A stretch of DNA of 64,000 nucleotides from Amaurobius ferox (GCA_951213105.1 OX578138.1:93526914-93590913), one strand, 5' to 3'. Counted from the stretch's first letter, positions 37,275-48,240 are shown. Notes: a model not told the origin generated them from the letters alone. Translations and numbers: made by a program.

Positions 37275-37515
37275 TATTTCGAACGTTCGATCTCGTTTAT
37301 AATAAATATGGTTCCAGTATTTATAGAGCGTAACAATCGTGCAAAGTTACATTAGAAAAGTTCCATTCGTTCGTCAGCTATCGCATCCACAGATCACACA
37401 CACACACAATCATCACCTCAAAAACGTTCGATTCGATTTTCGGAATGTCTGAAATGTGCTCTTCCTTTCGAAATTTCAACCCCACCACACTACTTTCCCT
37501 ATGCATTATACTGTG
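37275..37515 (-). repeat. Dispersed repeat R2-related, minus-strand copy
   Basis: GGTATTTCGAACGTTCGATC, then CGCATCCACAGATCACACAC, CAAAAACGTTCGATTCGATT and ACTACTTTCCCTATGCATTA. The last is the inverse of the AGGAAAGTA end of R2, and the CACACA tract is the inverse of its GTGT tract. The sister piece is at 22.97-23.33 kb. Confidence 0.5.
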
Positions 37516-37865
37516 TAAGTTAGGAAAGTAATACATTGGCTTGGCTTTGATATTGACACGTAAAGTGATATTTTGCTGGATCTTTACGAATGTTTAAGTA
37601 CTGCAAGGAATTTCAAATCTTCTAAGCTTAATTTTGTTCGAATTATAAAATGTTCTGCAAAAGAGAATGTGGACAGTCACAACGAATTGCATCTGTATAT
37701 TATACTAGTTATGAAAGTTACCATGATTAATAGTTGGTCATTAGTTTCGATCTGTAGCCAGTCAATCGGAATAAAATAGGTAATTTCGGAAGAAAAATTG
37801 AAGAAAAAGATTTTTTATAGACCACTCATTTATTTTTATCAATCAATTTTTATAATTTATACTTT
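37516..37865. other. No gene seen
   Basis: AT-rich. A 68-codon plus ORF (37573-37779) has no recognisable domain. Confidence 0.4.
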
Positions 37866-38050
37866 CTGAGTCTATAGAATATAGTATAGAGAAAGTATTA
37901 TTTTCAAAATATTTTTTTATTTCGAGATTTCAATGGCAATACATATTTTAGGACCTCCTGAACACGTTTTGCTTACTTTTAGAGTGATGCCCGTCTGCAC
38001 GTCTGTCTGTTTGGGGTCGATTTCTTGTGCTCACGACAGCTGCCACTGTT
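37866..38050 (+). repeat. Left flank of the array, dispersed-repeat-like
   Basis: It starts near ATATAGTATAGAGAAAGTAT, close in form to the TATAAGGAAAGTATT start of R2. It has TTATTTCGAGATTTCAATGG and a CTGCACGTCTGTCTGTTTGG phrase. The last bases, GCCACTGTTGCTGC, grade into the first 25-bp unit, so the array may have expanded inside such a repeat. That is inference. Confidence 0.45.
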
Positions 38051-38130
38051 GCTGCGTTTGCCACGAAAGCGTTTTGCTGCATTTGCCGCGAAAGCGTTTT
38101 GCTGCATTTGCCACGAAAGCGTTTTGCTGC

Positions 38131-38470
38131 GTTTGCCACTAAAGCGTTTTGCTGCATTTGTCACGAAAGCGTTTTGTTGCGTTTGCCACGAAAGCGTTTT
38201 GCTTCAATTGCCATGAAAGGGTTTTGGTGCATTTGCCGCGTTTTGCTGCATTTGCCACGAAAGCGTTTTGCTGCATTTGCCACGAAAGCGTTTTGCTGCG
38301 TTTGCCACTAAAGCGTTTTGCTGCATTTGTCACGAAAGCGTTTTGTTGCGTTTGCCACGAAAGCGTTTTGCTTCAATTGCCATGAAAGGGTTTTGGTGCA
38401 TTTGCCGCGTTTTGCTGCATTTGCCACGAAAGCGTTTTGCTGCATTTGCCACGAAAGCGTTTTGCTTCAA
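38131..38470. repeat. 169-bp higher-order repeat within the array
   Basis: The marker variant GTTTGCCACTAAAGCG appears at 38131 and 38300, an interval of 169, equal to six 25-bp units plus one 19-bp unit. The neighbouring variants match in order, so this part grew by duplication of a seven-unit block. Confidence 0.8.
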
Positions 38471-39232
38471 TTGCCATGAAAGGGTTTTGGTGCATTTGCC
38501 GCGTTTTGCTGCATTTGCCACGAAAGCGTTTCGCTGCATTTGCCACGAAAGCGTTTCGCTGCGTTTGCCACGAAAGCGTTTTGCTTCAATTGCCATGAAA
38601 GGGTTTTGGTGCATTTGCCGCGTTTTGCTGCATTTGCCACGAAAGCGTTTCGCTGCATTTGCCACGAAAGCGTTTCGCTGCATTTGCCACGAAAGCGTTT
38701 CGCTGCATTTGCCACGAAAGCGTTTCGCTGCGTTTGCCACGAAAGCGTTTTGCTTCAATTGCCATGAAAGGGTTTTGGTGCATTTGCCGCGTTTTGCTGC
38801 ATTTGCCACGAAAGCGTTTTGCTGCATTTGCCACGAAAGCGTTTTGCTTCAATTGCCATGAAAGGGTTTTGGTGCATTTGCCGCGTTTTGCTGCATTTGC
38901 CACGAAAGCGTTTCGCTGCATTTGCCACGAAAGCGTTTTGCTGCATTTGCCACGAAAGCGTTTTGCTTCAATTGCCATGAAAGGGTTTTGGTGCATTTGC
39001 CGCGTTTTGCTGCATTTGCCACGAAAGCGTTTCGCTGCATTTGCCACGAAAGCGTTTCGCTGCATTTGCCACGAAAGCGTTTCGCTGCATTTGCCACGAA
39101 AGCGTTTCGCTGCATTTGCCACGAAAGCGTTTCGCTGCGTTTGCCACGAAAGCGTTTTGCTGCATTTGTCACGAAAGCGTTTTGCTGCATTTGTCACAAA
39201 AGCGTTTTTTTGCGTTTGCCACGAAAGCGTTT

Positions 39233-40890
39233 TGCTTCAATTGCCATGAAAGGGTTTTGGTGCATTTGCCGCGTTTTGCTGCATTTGCCACGAAAGCGTT
39301 TTGCTGCATTTGCCACGAAAGCGTTTTGCTTCAATTGCCATGAAAGGGTTTTGGTGCATTTGCCGCGTTTTGCTGCATTTGCCACGAAAGCGTTTCGCTG
39401 CATTTGCCACGAAAGCGTTTCGCTGCGTTTGCCACGAAAGCGTTTTGCTGCATTTGTCACGAAAGCGTTTTGCTGCATTTGTCACAAAAGCGTTTTTTTG
39501 CGTTTGCCACGAAAGCGTTTTGCTTCAATTGCCATGAAAGGGTTTTGGTGCATTTGCCGCGTTTTGCTGCATTTGCCACGAAAGCGTTTTGCTGCATTTG
39601 CCACGAAAGCGTTTTGCTTCAATTGCCATGAAAGGGTTTTGGTGCATTTGCCGCGTTTTGCTGCATTTGCCACGAAAGCGTTTCGCTGCATTTGCCACGA
39701 AAGCGTTTCGCTGCGTTTGCCACGAAAGCGTTTTGCTGCATTTGTCACGAAAGCGTTTTGCTGCATTTGTCACAAAAGCGTTTTTTTGCGTTTGCCACGA
39801 AAGCGTTTTGCTTCAATTGCCATGAAAGGGTTTTGGTGCATTTGCCGCGTTTTGCTGCATTTGCCACGAAAGCGTTTCGCTGCATTTGCCACGAAAGCGT
39901 TTTGCTGCATTTGCCACGAAAGCGTTTTGCTTCAATTGCCATGAAAGGGTTTTGGTGCATTTGCCGCGTTTTGCTGCATTTGCCACGAAAGCGTTTCGCT
40001 GCATTTGCCACGAAAGCGTTTCGCTGCATTTGCCACGAAAGCGTTTCGCTGCATTTGCCACGAAAGCGTTTCGCTGCATTTGCCACGAAAGCGTTTCGCT
40101 GCATTTGCCACGAAAGCGTTTCGCTGCATTTGCCACGAAAGCGTTTCGCTGCATTTGCCACGAAAGCGTTTCGCTGCATTTGCCACGAAAGCGTTTCGCT
40201 GCATTTGCCACGAAAGCGTTTCGCTGCATTTGCCACGAAAGCGTTTCGCTGCGTTTGCCACGAAAGCGTTTCGCTGCGTTTGCCACGAAAGCGTTTTGCT
40301 GCATTTGTCACAAAAGCGTTTTTTTGCGTTTGCCACGAAAGCGTTTTGCTTCAATTGCCATGAAAGGGTTTTGGTGCATTTGCCGCGTTTTGCTGCATTT
40401 GCCACGAAAGCGTTTTGCTGCATTTGCCACGAAAGCGTTTTGCTTCAATTGCCATGAAAGGGTTTTGGTGCATTTGCCGCGTTTTGCTGCATTTGCCACG
40501 AAAGCGTTTCGCTGCATTTGCCACGAAAGCGTTTCGCTGCGTTTGCCACGAAAGCGTTTTGCTGCATTTGTCACGAAAGCGTTTTGCTGCATTTGTCACA
40601 AAAGCGTTTTTTTGCGTTTGCCACGAAAGCGTTTTGCTTCAATTGCCATGAAAGGGTTTTGGTGCATTTGCCGCGTTTTGCTGCATTTGCCACGAAAGCG
40701 TTTTGCTGCATTTGCCACGAAAGCGTTTTGCTTCAATTGCCATGAAAGGGTTTTGGTGCATTTGCCGCGTTTTGCTGCATTTGCCACGAAAGCGTTTCGC
40801 TGCATTTGCCACGAAAGCGTTTCGCTGCGTTTGCCACGAAAGCGTTTTGCTGCATTTGTCACGAAAGCGTTTTGCTGCATTTGTCACAAA
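39233..40890. repeat. 288-bp twelve-unit higher-order repeat within the array
   Basis: A twelve-unit block (ten of 25 bp, two of 19 bp, total 288) beginning GCTTCAATTGCC repeats head to tail, for example from 39233 to 39520 and from 39521. A second pair begins near 40347 and 40635. A run of near-uniform GTTTC-GCTGCATTTG units at about 39.99-40.27 kb separates the two pairs. Confidence 0.85.
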
Positions 40891-42361
40891 AGCGTTTTTT
40901 TGCGTTTGCCACGAAAGCGTTTTGCTTCAATTGCCATGAAAGGGTTTTGGTGCATTTGCCGCGTTTTGCTGCATTTGCCACGAAAGCGTTTCGCTGCATT
41001 TGCCACGAAAGCGTTTTGCTGCATTTGCCACGAAAGCGTTTTGCTTCAATTGCCATGAAAGGGTTTTGGTGCATTTGCCGCGTTTTGCTGCATTTGCCAC
41101 GAAAGCGTTTCGCTGCATTTGCCACGAAAGCGTTTCGCTGCATTTGCCACGAAAGCGTTTCGCTGCATTTGCCACGAAAGCGTTTCGCTGCGTTTGCCAC
41201 GAAAGCGTTTTGCTGCATTTGTCACGAAAGCGTTTTGCTGCATTTGTCACAAAAGCGTTTTTTTGCGTTTGCCACGAAAGCGTTTTGCTTCAATTGCCAT
41301 GAAAGGGTTTTGGTGCATTTGCCGCGTTTTGCTGCATTTGCCACGAAAGCGTTTTTTTGCGTTTGCCACGAAAGCGTTTTGCTTCAATTGCCATGAAAGG
41401 GTTTTGGTGCATTTGCCGCGTTTTGCTGCATTTGCCACGAAAGCGTTTTGCTGCATTTGCCACGAAAGCGTTTTGCTTCAATTGCCATGAAAGGGTTTTG
41501 GTGCATTTGCCGCGTTTTGCTGCATTTGCCACGAAAGCGTTTCGCTGCATTTGCCACGAAAGCGTTTCGCTGCGTTTGCCACGAAAGCGTTTTGCTGTAT
41601 TTGTCACGAAAGCGTTTTGCTGCATTTGTCACAAAAGCGTTTTTTTGCGTTTGCCACGAAAGCGTTTTGCTTCAATTGCCATGAAAGGGTTTTGGTGCAT
41701 TTGCCGCGTTTTGCTGCATTTGCCACGAAAGCGTTTTGCTGCATTTGCCAAGAAAGCGTTTTGCTGCATTTGCCGCGAAAGCGTTTTGCTGCATTTGCCG
41801 CGAAAGCGTTTTGCTACGTTTGCCACGAAAACGTTTTGCTGCATTTGTCACGAAAGCGTTTTGTTGCGTTTGCCACGAAAGCGTTTTGCTTCAATTGCCA
41901 TGAAAGGGTTTTGGGTGCATTTGCCGCGTTTTGCTGCATTTGCCACGAAAGCGTTTCGCTGCGTTTGCCACGAAAGCGTTTTGCTGCATTTGTCACGAAA
42001 GCGTTTTGCTGCATTTGTCACAAAAGCGTTTTTTTGCGTTTGCCACGAAAGCGTTTTGCTTCAATTGCCATGAAAGGGTTTTGGTGCATTTGCCGCGTTT
42101 TGCTGCATTTGCCACGAAAGCGTTTTGCTGCATTTGCCACGAAAGCGTTTCGCTGCGTTTGCCACGAAAGCGTTTTGCTGCATTTGTCACGAAAGCGTCT
42201 TGCTGCATTTGTCACAAAAGCGTTTTGTTGCGTTTGCCACGAAAGCGTTTTGCTTCAATTGCCATGAAAGGGTTTTGGTGCATTTGCAGTGTTTTGCTGC
42301 ATTTGCCACGAAAGCGTTTTGCTGCGTTTGCCACGAAAGCGTTTTGCTGCATTTGCCACGA

Positions 42362-43310
42362 TAATTGACTCAAAAGTTGCATTTTCCCGAAACTTTATAG
42401 CCAGCTTGTTAATGAAAAATCCAGACCCGGAAAGATATTTCTAAAATTCAAGCTGAAACTTTGAAATGTACGCGAAATTTTAAGCATAGGACAAAATTTT
42501 GACATAAATATCAGAAATAAGGGTTACTTATGGTTCAATGATCACGAAATTTAAAAGGTTCAATCACTGTGGTGAAAAATAGCCATGATACAACATGTGC
42601 GGGGGACAAGTCACCCCTTCGGGGATATATTGTCAAACTTGGTATCAATCGAAAAAATTTTCCAGACATTTAAAATTAAGTGTAACATGCTATAATTGGG
42701 ATCATTTGGACCAACGATATAGATTTTTTAATTTTTTTCCTAGCAAAATTTGCAAAATAAATTGCAAAAACACAAGCTACTTTAAAATGAATTTTAGGAT
42801 GAGAAAGTCAAGTTGAGATACACTCCAGTTAATTATAACGTATTATGAAGTTGAATTGATGCAACATAGCTAAAACAACAGGGGGATATGAATATACGAA
42901 AATGTTAAACGGAGTGCTATTGAAACAAAATTACGGTTTCTATTTAAAATATCATACTTAGACACAGACAGAAACGTTAAAATTATAAAACCATACGCTC
43001 TATGCAAAATAGATTACCAAACTATTGATGTGAAAAATTGAATTAGTTAAAAATTACTTACTGTTCAGAAAATCAATCTATCAATCTATTCAGATGAAGT
43101 CAACTTACCTATAGAAAGAAAGAGAAAAATAGAATAAGCCAAATATTTGATACAGTATATCAGTGATTTTCAAACTGGAGTACATGTATACATGGTGATA
43201 TAACATTTTAAGGGACGTACTCGGGATTTGTCATATTGATAAATTTATTATATGATTTTGACAAAAATATTTGATTACATAAAATTACTATTTTTTCAAA
43301 TTAAAAAATA
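42362..43310. other. Right flank of the array; no gene seen
   Basis: The array stops at CCACG|ATAATTGACTC and passes into AT-rich sequence, possibly the rest of the host repeat. A 73-codon plus ORF (42595-42816) is not convincing. Confidence 0.45.
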
Positions 43311-43470
43311 TAAATCAAGTTGCACGAATATATGGCGTTGCCCGAAATTTAGGATGCGAACCCCAGAATAGGCACCCGCTGGGAATATAATACGTAGGCA
43401 GGTGTATTATACCTTTTCTATTTCTCGCCAAATGTGGGAACCCAATTGGGGATGCACGACAGGGGGCAGC
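43311..43470. other. Short mixed-composition block before a SINE
   Basis: Less AT-rich sequence (43330-43470) with no recognisable motif. Overlapping ORFs of 80 and 89 codons run from here into the SINE and are artefacts. Confidence 0.35.
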
Positions 43471-43634
43471 TGGACAGTGTTGTTGTTGTTGAAACCCAGA
43501 CCGTATGACCTACCAGAAAGGTGTAAGGTAACTGTTTGGACGGCCGGGAAGTGCCACCCAATTAAGACCGGAACCCAGTGGGGGAGGCATCTACAGGGAC
43601 CGTACCCTCCTTCCCCTACCACCAACCTCTCGGA
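43471..43634 (-). mobile_element. SINE family A, 5'-truncated, minus strand
   Basis: The plus strand reads GTTGTTGTTGTTGAAACCCA (inverse CAA tail), then GACCTACCAGAAAGGTGTAA, AACCCAGTGGGGGAGGCATC and CCACCAACCTCTCGGAAGGA. It stops at the internal GTCCTTCCGAGAG motif, lacking the A and B boxes. 5' truncation is usual for LINE-mobilised copies. Confidence 0.85.
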
Positions 43635-44095
43635 AGGACTATAAGAGTTGGGTCGAAAGATGGACAATGTTGACACCGCATGGACACTATGCCTTTAAAT
43701 AAAATGATCTTGCTTCTGCAGTCATAAGAATCATATCTGCAACCTACATCTGCAACCATAGCCCACATCTGTAACCATAGTAACCCTCATCTGCAACCAT
43801 ACTTTATCCATCTCCAATCTATAAGAAAGTCTACCAACTTTTATGTTTCATTTTAGATAACAACTTGTAATGTTAGGTTTCGTTGGAAAAAAAACAAGAT
43901 TCTAGATAAAACTAAGGAGACAATGTTTTAAGAATTTGTAGTTTTTGCCGATTCGAAGGCATTTTCTGGGCATTTTTAGGGATTTGGGAAATATATGTAA
44001 AAATGCATTTAATTTTTAGAACTTTTGTAAGTTTTATGCAAATTATCCAGTTGTTAGCTAAAGTTATTTAAAAAAAAACATGTAGTTCTAGGTCA
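43635..44095. other. No gene seen; small CATCTGCAACC repeats
   Basis: The phrase CATCTGCAACCATA or a variant repeats four or five times at 43733-43801. The rest is AT-rich. Confidence 0.45.
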
Positions 44096-44280
44096 AACAT
44101 TAACTTTGGAACAAGCGATATATACATACATAATCACATAGAAACATGGTTTGACAGAAGTTAGAATAATCAGTATCTCTGTCTATCACGCTTGCAGACA
44201 AATTTTGTGAAATTTTGTTATATTTATCAAACTGAATTTCCTTCAATTAAAAAAAAACTGTAGAAATCGTGAATGTTCTG
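44096..44280 (+). repeat. Dispersed repeat R2, diverged 3' piece
   Basis: TATCTCTGTCTATCACGCTT then ACAAATTTTGTGAAATTTTG and ATTTATCAAACTG resemble the R2 stretch with CTCCGTCTATAACGCTTGGC at 13.77 kb. The match is weak. Confidence 0.35.
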
Positions 44281-45203
44281 ATTTGCAACGTCTTACAATT
44301 TAAATAACAGTTATTTGCATGTTAGCACAATGAAAGAACTAACTTTGCGCGATCTTAAACATTCAGCAGTTGAACTTAACATTTTACATTGTTGGAAAAT
44401 CATAGATATCTTAATTATTAAAATGCATATCGCGTGCTATTTTGAATTTGTAGTATATGGAGACAAAGGGAAAGAGTTAAACATTCGTGCTGAGAAAATT
44501 CTAAAATCGTTTGAGACAATAACTTAGTTGTCACAGGGTTAATATAAGTATCACTGCAGTATACGCATTTCTATTGCTAACGATTTGATTTAATTCAACT
44601 GTTAATTTTTCAGAAACAAATTATCATTATTGTAATTCGAATAAGAGCACAAACAATAACAAATATCCCTTCGCATGTCAGTTCATCTTAATTTTCAGTT
44701 TACTTTTGTCTCCGTATATTTTGTACCCGTTCTATAATCAGGTAGAAAACATTTACTACTCATAATGCAAATTAGAGGATTTTAATTAAAAAATAATTTA
44801 AAATTCATGTACTAATGTCTAAGATTTCCTGTCAAAGGGAACGTTATTAACATTCATGTCACCTAGATAAAAGGCTTAAAGTGTTATGATATTTTCAAAT
44901 TTTTCATCCATAGGAGTTTTACCTACTTCTCTCGTAACTCCATGCTCTCACCATTTAAACAATAATTTTTTTACTGTTGCCAAATGAAAATAACTAACTT
45001 TACGCTAATTAAAAATCTTAATGGGAACATTCAAACAATTCCAGCTATATGCATACATAAATGAACATTTTACATACGCATATTACATAAGTGAATTAAC
45101 TCGTTAAACATTTTGCATTGTTAAAAACATATTTATCTCCGTTTTTTAAAACCGACATAACACCTGTTGAAATTGTGACATACTGAGCAACATTTATAGG
45201 TGT
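44281..45203. other. No gene seen
   Basis: AT-rich. A 70-codon plus ORF (44315-44527) has no domain I recognise and no flanking signals. Confidence 0.4.
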
Positions 45204-45310
45204 AAATAAAGTGGCATCACGTATGATTTCAATTAGCAGAAACAACAAGCACACAACTATAATAGAAGGTCTTTATTTCACGTCCTATAAGATGTACAAA
45301 ATTTAAAACG

Positions 45311-45352
45311 ACCAGAGCGCTTTCGAGCGTAAATACGCTCTTCATCAGTGGC
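45311..45352 (-). ncRNA. Hammerhead-ribozyme-like motif, left arm
   Basis: The minus strand has the same core as the right-arm copy: CTGATGA, stem II GAGCG/CGCTC around a TATTTA loop, GAA, palindromic AGCGCT (stem III) and C at the cleavage position. Stem I would pair GCCA with TGG(T), one base pair fewer than in the other arm. Confidence 0.5.
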
Positions 45353-45696
45353 TACATGGAAATAGAATGGACATGCAAATTTGTCACCAGAAAAGGTGAT
45401 AAATTTGCATAAATACAATTATCAATAAACTTACGTTTATCTAAGGAGAATCCTAAAATACAAAGCATTTCGAACAGATTCAAAATCAAGCATTAATCAC
45501 GAAAAGTTTTACTGCACTTTTAAAATTTTTACTGTACTTTTCGTGATTTATGCTCGATTTTGAATCTGTTCAAAATGCTTTGTATTTTTAAATTCTCCTT
45601 AGACAAACGTAAGTTTATTGATAATTGTATTTATGCAAATTTGTCACATTTTCTGGTCTATATATGAACGATCTATATATGAACTATTTCCATGTA

Positions 45697-45738
45697 GCCA
45701 CTGATGAAGAGCGTATTTACGCTCGAAAGCGCTCTGGC
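45697..45738 (+). ncRNA. Hammerhead-ribozyme-like motif, right arm
   Basis: GCCA (45697-45700, stem I) is followed by CTGATGA (45701-45707), an extra A, stem II GAGCG (45709-45713)/CGCTC (45720-45724), GAA (45725-45727), a self-complementary AGCGCT (45728-45733, three-base-pair stem III), C45734 and TGGC (stem I). The very short palindromic stem III suggests a dimeric hammerhead, as described for Penelope-like elements. The extra A before stem II may weaken or abolish cleavage. Confidence 0.55.
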
Positions 45739-45818
45739 CTTTTTATATTTTGTACGTCTTATAGTGAGCGAAATAAAGACCTTCTATTATAGTTGTGTGC
45801 TTGTTGTTTCTGCTAATT

Positions 45819-46129
45819 TATAGGTGTTTTCAAAAACACATAATATAAATAGAATATAAAAACACTTACAAACAATAGAAATACTTTATAGAAATAGAAT
45901 TCTATTTTGCTTGATAAAAATATATGTTGAGCATGGAATGCAATTGTTGGTTCCGAACTTTTAATGGTTATATGTGAAAAACAGAAGTAGATGAGCATAA
46001 CAGACGTAAGAATGAGATCTACTTGTAAATAAACATATATTCAATTATCTTTAATGATAATATACTGGAACCCAATTGAAGACAAAGGACACGATAAGAA
46101 ATTTCTACCTAGAAAATAAATCCCTTTTC
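45819..46129. other. No gene seen
   Basis: AT-rich; ACACATAATATAAATAGAATA (45836 on) resembles ACACATAATACAAATAAAAT near 63.95 kb. The minus ORF at 45813-45998 is not convincing. Confidence 0.4.
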
Positions 46130-46335
46130 CATAGTGATGGCGTCATCAAAAATCCCCCAAAGCGTAAAATCACCCCCACCGGAACGTAGTTTCTCCGTAG
46201 GGAAATACTGCTTTATATGAAATTACTGCGGTTACCACTAGATTGGACGGACACAAACCACTCATTGAGGCCGGCGAATAATATATAATCTGGGGCACAA
46301 AGTTTTGCAAAGAGAATTACTTTAAGAGGCGTACA
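46130..46335 (+). repeat. Paired dispersed repeat, copy 1
   Basis: CCATAGTGATGGCGTCATCA, CCCCCAAAGCGTAAAATCAC, GGAACGTAGTTTCTCCGTAG, GGGAAATACTGCTTTATATG and GGACACAAACCACTCATTG are matched in order by the copy at 48.0 kb. Flanking sequence shows no repeat ends; no ORF. Confidence 0.65.
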
Positions 46336-48004
46336 GTAAAACATGCATTTAGTGAAAATCCGGGTTTAACAAGGAGTTAATCAGCTATTCAAGGAATTCC
46401 ATCAGATTTTATTTAAATGTAAAAAAAAATAAATAAATATTATGTCATATATTGATTTTAATTCAAGTATTTTTGCAAGAATAGTGAATAAGTTGATTTT
46501 AACATAGTAGATTGTTAATAATTATCATTACCATTATATTTATAATAATAAACTGTTTTGAAAAATACTGTAAAATACATGTTGCACATAAGTTTTTTCA
46601 AGTTAAACCTTGATAATTCTGTAATTTAATTTATAAAAATGATGAGAATTACACAAATTTGCCATTTGTAATTTAGAATGCATTCATTAGTAATTAAATT
46701 ATACTGAATTTGTATACTTAAAATATTTTAAAACGCTATAAATATTTTTATATAGGCTACTGTTAATATAGGAATTTAAATAGTGGAGACTTGCATCATA
46801 CATAGTGGTAGATTTTTGGTAATCAGCAAGCTTGTTAAATTTATTGCCAGACCTCTGGTATTAAGCCTTCATATATTTTATGAAAGTATTTGTTGAAAAT
46901 TTCGTGGCATTTAATAAAGATATATTTGATATATGATGAATTGGATAAAGAGAAACTGTGATAAAATATGTTTTGGAAAAAAACGATAAATAGCATTGAA
47001 ACACATTTCTCACATAAAATTACTACTATTAAATGTATAAAATGTCCCTAAATCATAAAGAATATTTCAATAAAAAAATGTTATTTTTGTCCTGGCGGGG
47101 GGGGGGGGGGGCTCTCATTTTTTCCCTCATCCCTGCGAAGGCAAAATAACGTTTGCAATGGCAAACGATTACAACAAAACGTGCATATACTTTTCCTTTA
47201 TGCATTTTCACCCAAATTAATACAATAAAAATAAATGATTAATTTATTCTGACAGTAAAAAGGAAGATAGAGTATAAAAGAGCATGGAAATAAATGTAAA
47301 CACTGAACTTCCAATTATTTTTTACTGCCGTATTGTTTAAACAAAACACAAAAGTCATGCTACCAGGTGCATTTTAAATAGTTAAAAATTACTAAAGTTT
47401 TTAATTTTCGTGTATAATTTTTTCATAGAATAGCATTTTAATCTTCGTTTAAAAAAAAAAAAAACAGCACTGTAAACAAGAATTTTAGCAGACTTTCGAT
47501 TTGGCTAAGCACATTTTTTGTTTTCAAAACAGATATAACTCTGCATTTCTAAACATATATAACTCTGGTTCTATATAAGTAACAAACGAAACATAAACGG
47601 CATCCAAAAGATAAAATATGGAATTTTAAAATTCCAGAAAAATCTCAAAATCTATATATTGACCCGAAAATGCATTTAAAAGGTGTACAGTACAGCCACC
47701 TTATACATTTCTCGATACCCTGTATTTCCATTTGCGAATGCTCTATATTGTAAAAAATATAAAATAAATAGTATCCGAAACCAAAATGTATCAAAATTAT
47801 TGTCCAGACAACTACTTTTACAAACTTTTAGTTGCCAAATGTCGTAGTGGTTGATTGATTTCCCCTTATTCAGTAGAGCAATAAAGCTCGCAAGTGGCCA
47901 GCGGACAACCACAAATTGCGAAATGCGGAGAATAGTATGTCCTTTAATTTTCTAAAATGAAAACAGACTAGATACTATTCAGAGTAATGGGAGGCAATAA
48001 GAAG
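46336..48004. other. No gene seen; poly-G at 47.10 kb
   Basis: AT-rich. A run of about 13 G lies at 47096-47111 and A runs near 47450. A 78-codon minus ORF (47676-47912) has no domain I recognise. Confidence 0.4.
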
Positions 48005-48240
48005 ACAGTTCGGAAAATTAGCCCTCGTCCATGCTGATGTGATCATGGAAGTGCCCCCAACAGCGTAATATCACTCCCTGTGGAGCGTAGTGTCTCCGCA
48101 GGGAAACAGCGCTTTATATGAAAGCATTGCTATTCCCTTCAGAATGGACACAAACCACCCATTGTGGCCTAAGATATCTTTGTAATCTATGGTAAAGACA
48201 AAGAGGGAAGTCGTTTGGTAAAGAAAGTGAACTTAAAGAG
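48005..48240 (+). repeat. Paired dispersed repeat, copy 2
   Basis: CCATGCTGATGTGATCATGG, CCCCCAACAGCGTAATATCA, GGAGCGTAGTGTCTCCGCAG, GGGAAACAGCGCTTTATATG and GGACACAAACCACCCATTG match copy 1, which lies 1.88 kb upstream in the same direction. It could be a long direct repeat of an unknown element. Confidence 0.65.

Larger units (their letters stand above)
38051..42361. repeat. 25-bp tandem array (~4.3 kb) with higher-order structure, open in all six frames
   Basis: The unit starts GCTGCATTTGCCACGAAAGC and ends with GTTTT or GTTTC; it is 25 bp. Variants are: a TCACGA/TCACAA form, a GCTTCAATTGCCATGAAAGG form, and a 19-bp form with 6 bp lost (GGTGCATTTGCCGCG + TTTT). About 175 units are present. 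Because 25 = 1 mod 3 and the unit holds no stop on either strand, each frame cycles through all three phases, giving the same 25-residue peptide repeat in every forward frame and another in every reverse frame. ORFs up to 390 codons (39886-41058) result. Plus-strand peptides contain PRKRFAAFATKAF; minus-strand ones contain QQNAFVANAAKRF. No introns, signal peptide or promoter support a gene. Confidence 0.97.
45204..45818. mobile_element. Penelope-like foldback: ~0.6-kb inverted repeat with paired hammerhead-like motifs
   Basis: Two arms (45231-45520 and about 45530-45818) are near-exact reverse complements. The outer ends read AATTAGCAGAAACAACAAGC and, inverted, the same. The centre is around CACGAAAAGTTTTACTGCAC. 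Each arm holds a CTGATGA..GAAA hairpin motif, known from the terminal repeats of Penelope-like retroelements, which often occur as inverted partial copies. A direct repeat ATTTATAGGTGT at 45192-45203 and about 45816-45827 could be the target-site duplication. No reverse transcriptase or GIY-YIG coding sequence is present, so it is a non-autonomous or truncated product. Confidence 0.72.

Noticed and set aside
38268..41058. Long ORFs (up to 390 codons) on both strands as a repetitive protein gene
   Set aside because: All six frames are open only because a 25-bp stop-free unit rotates the frame; no promoter, intron or domain supports coding.
38051..42361. CRISPR-like array
   Set aside because: The units are contiguous with no unique spacers, and the window is eukaryotic in character.
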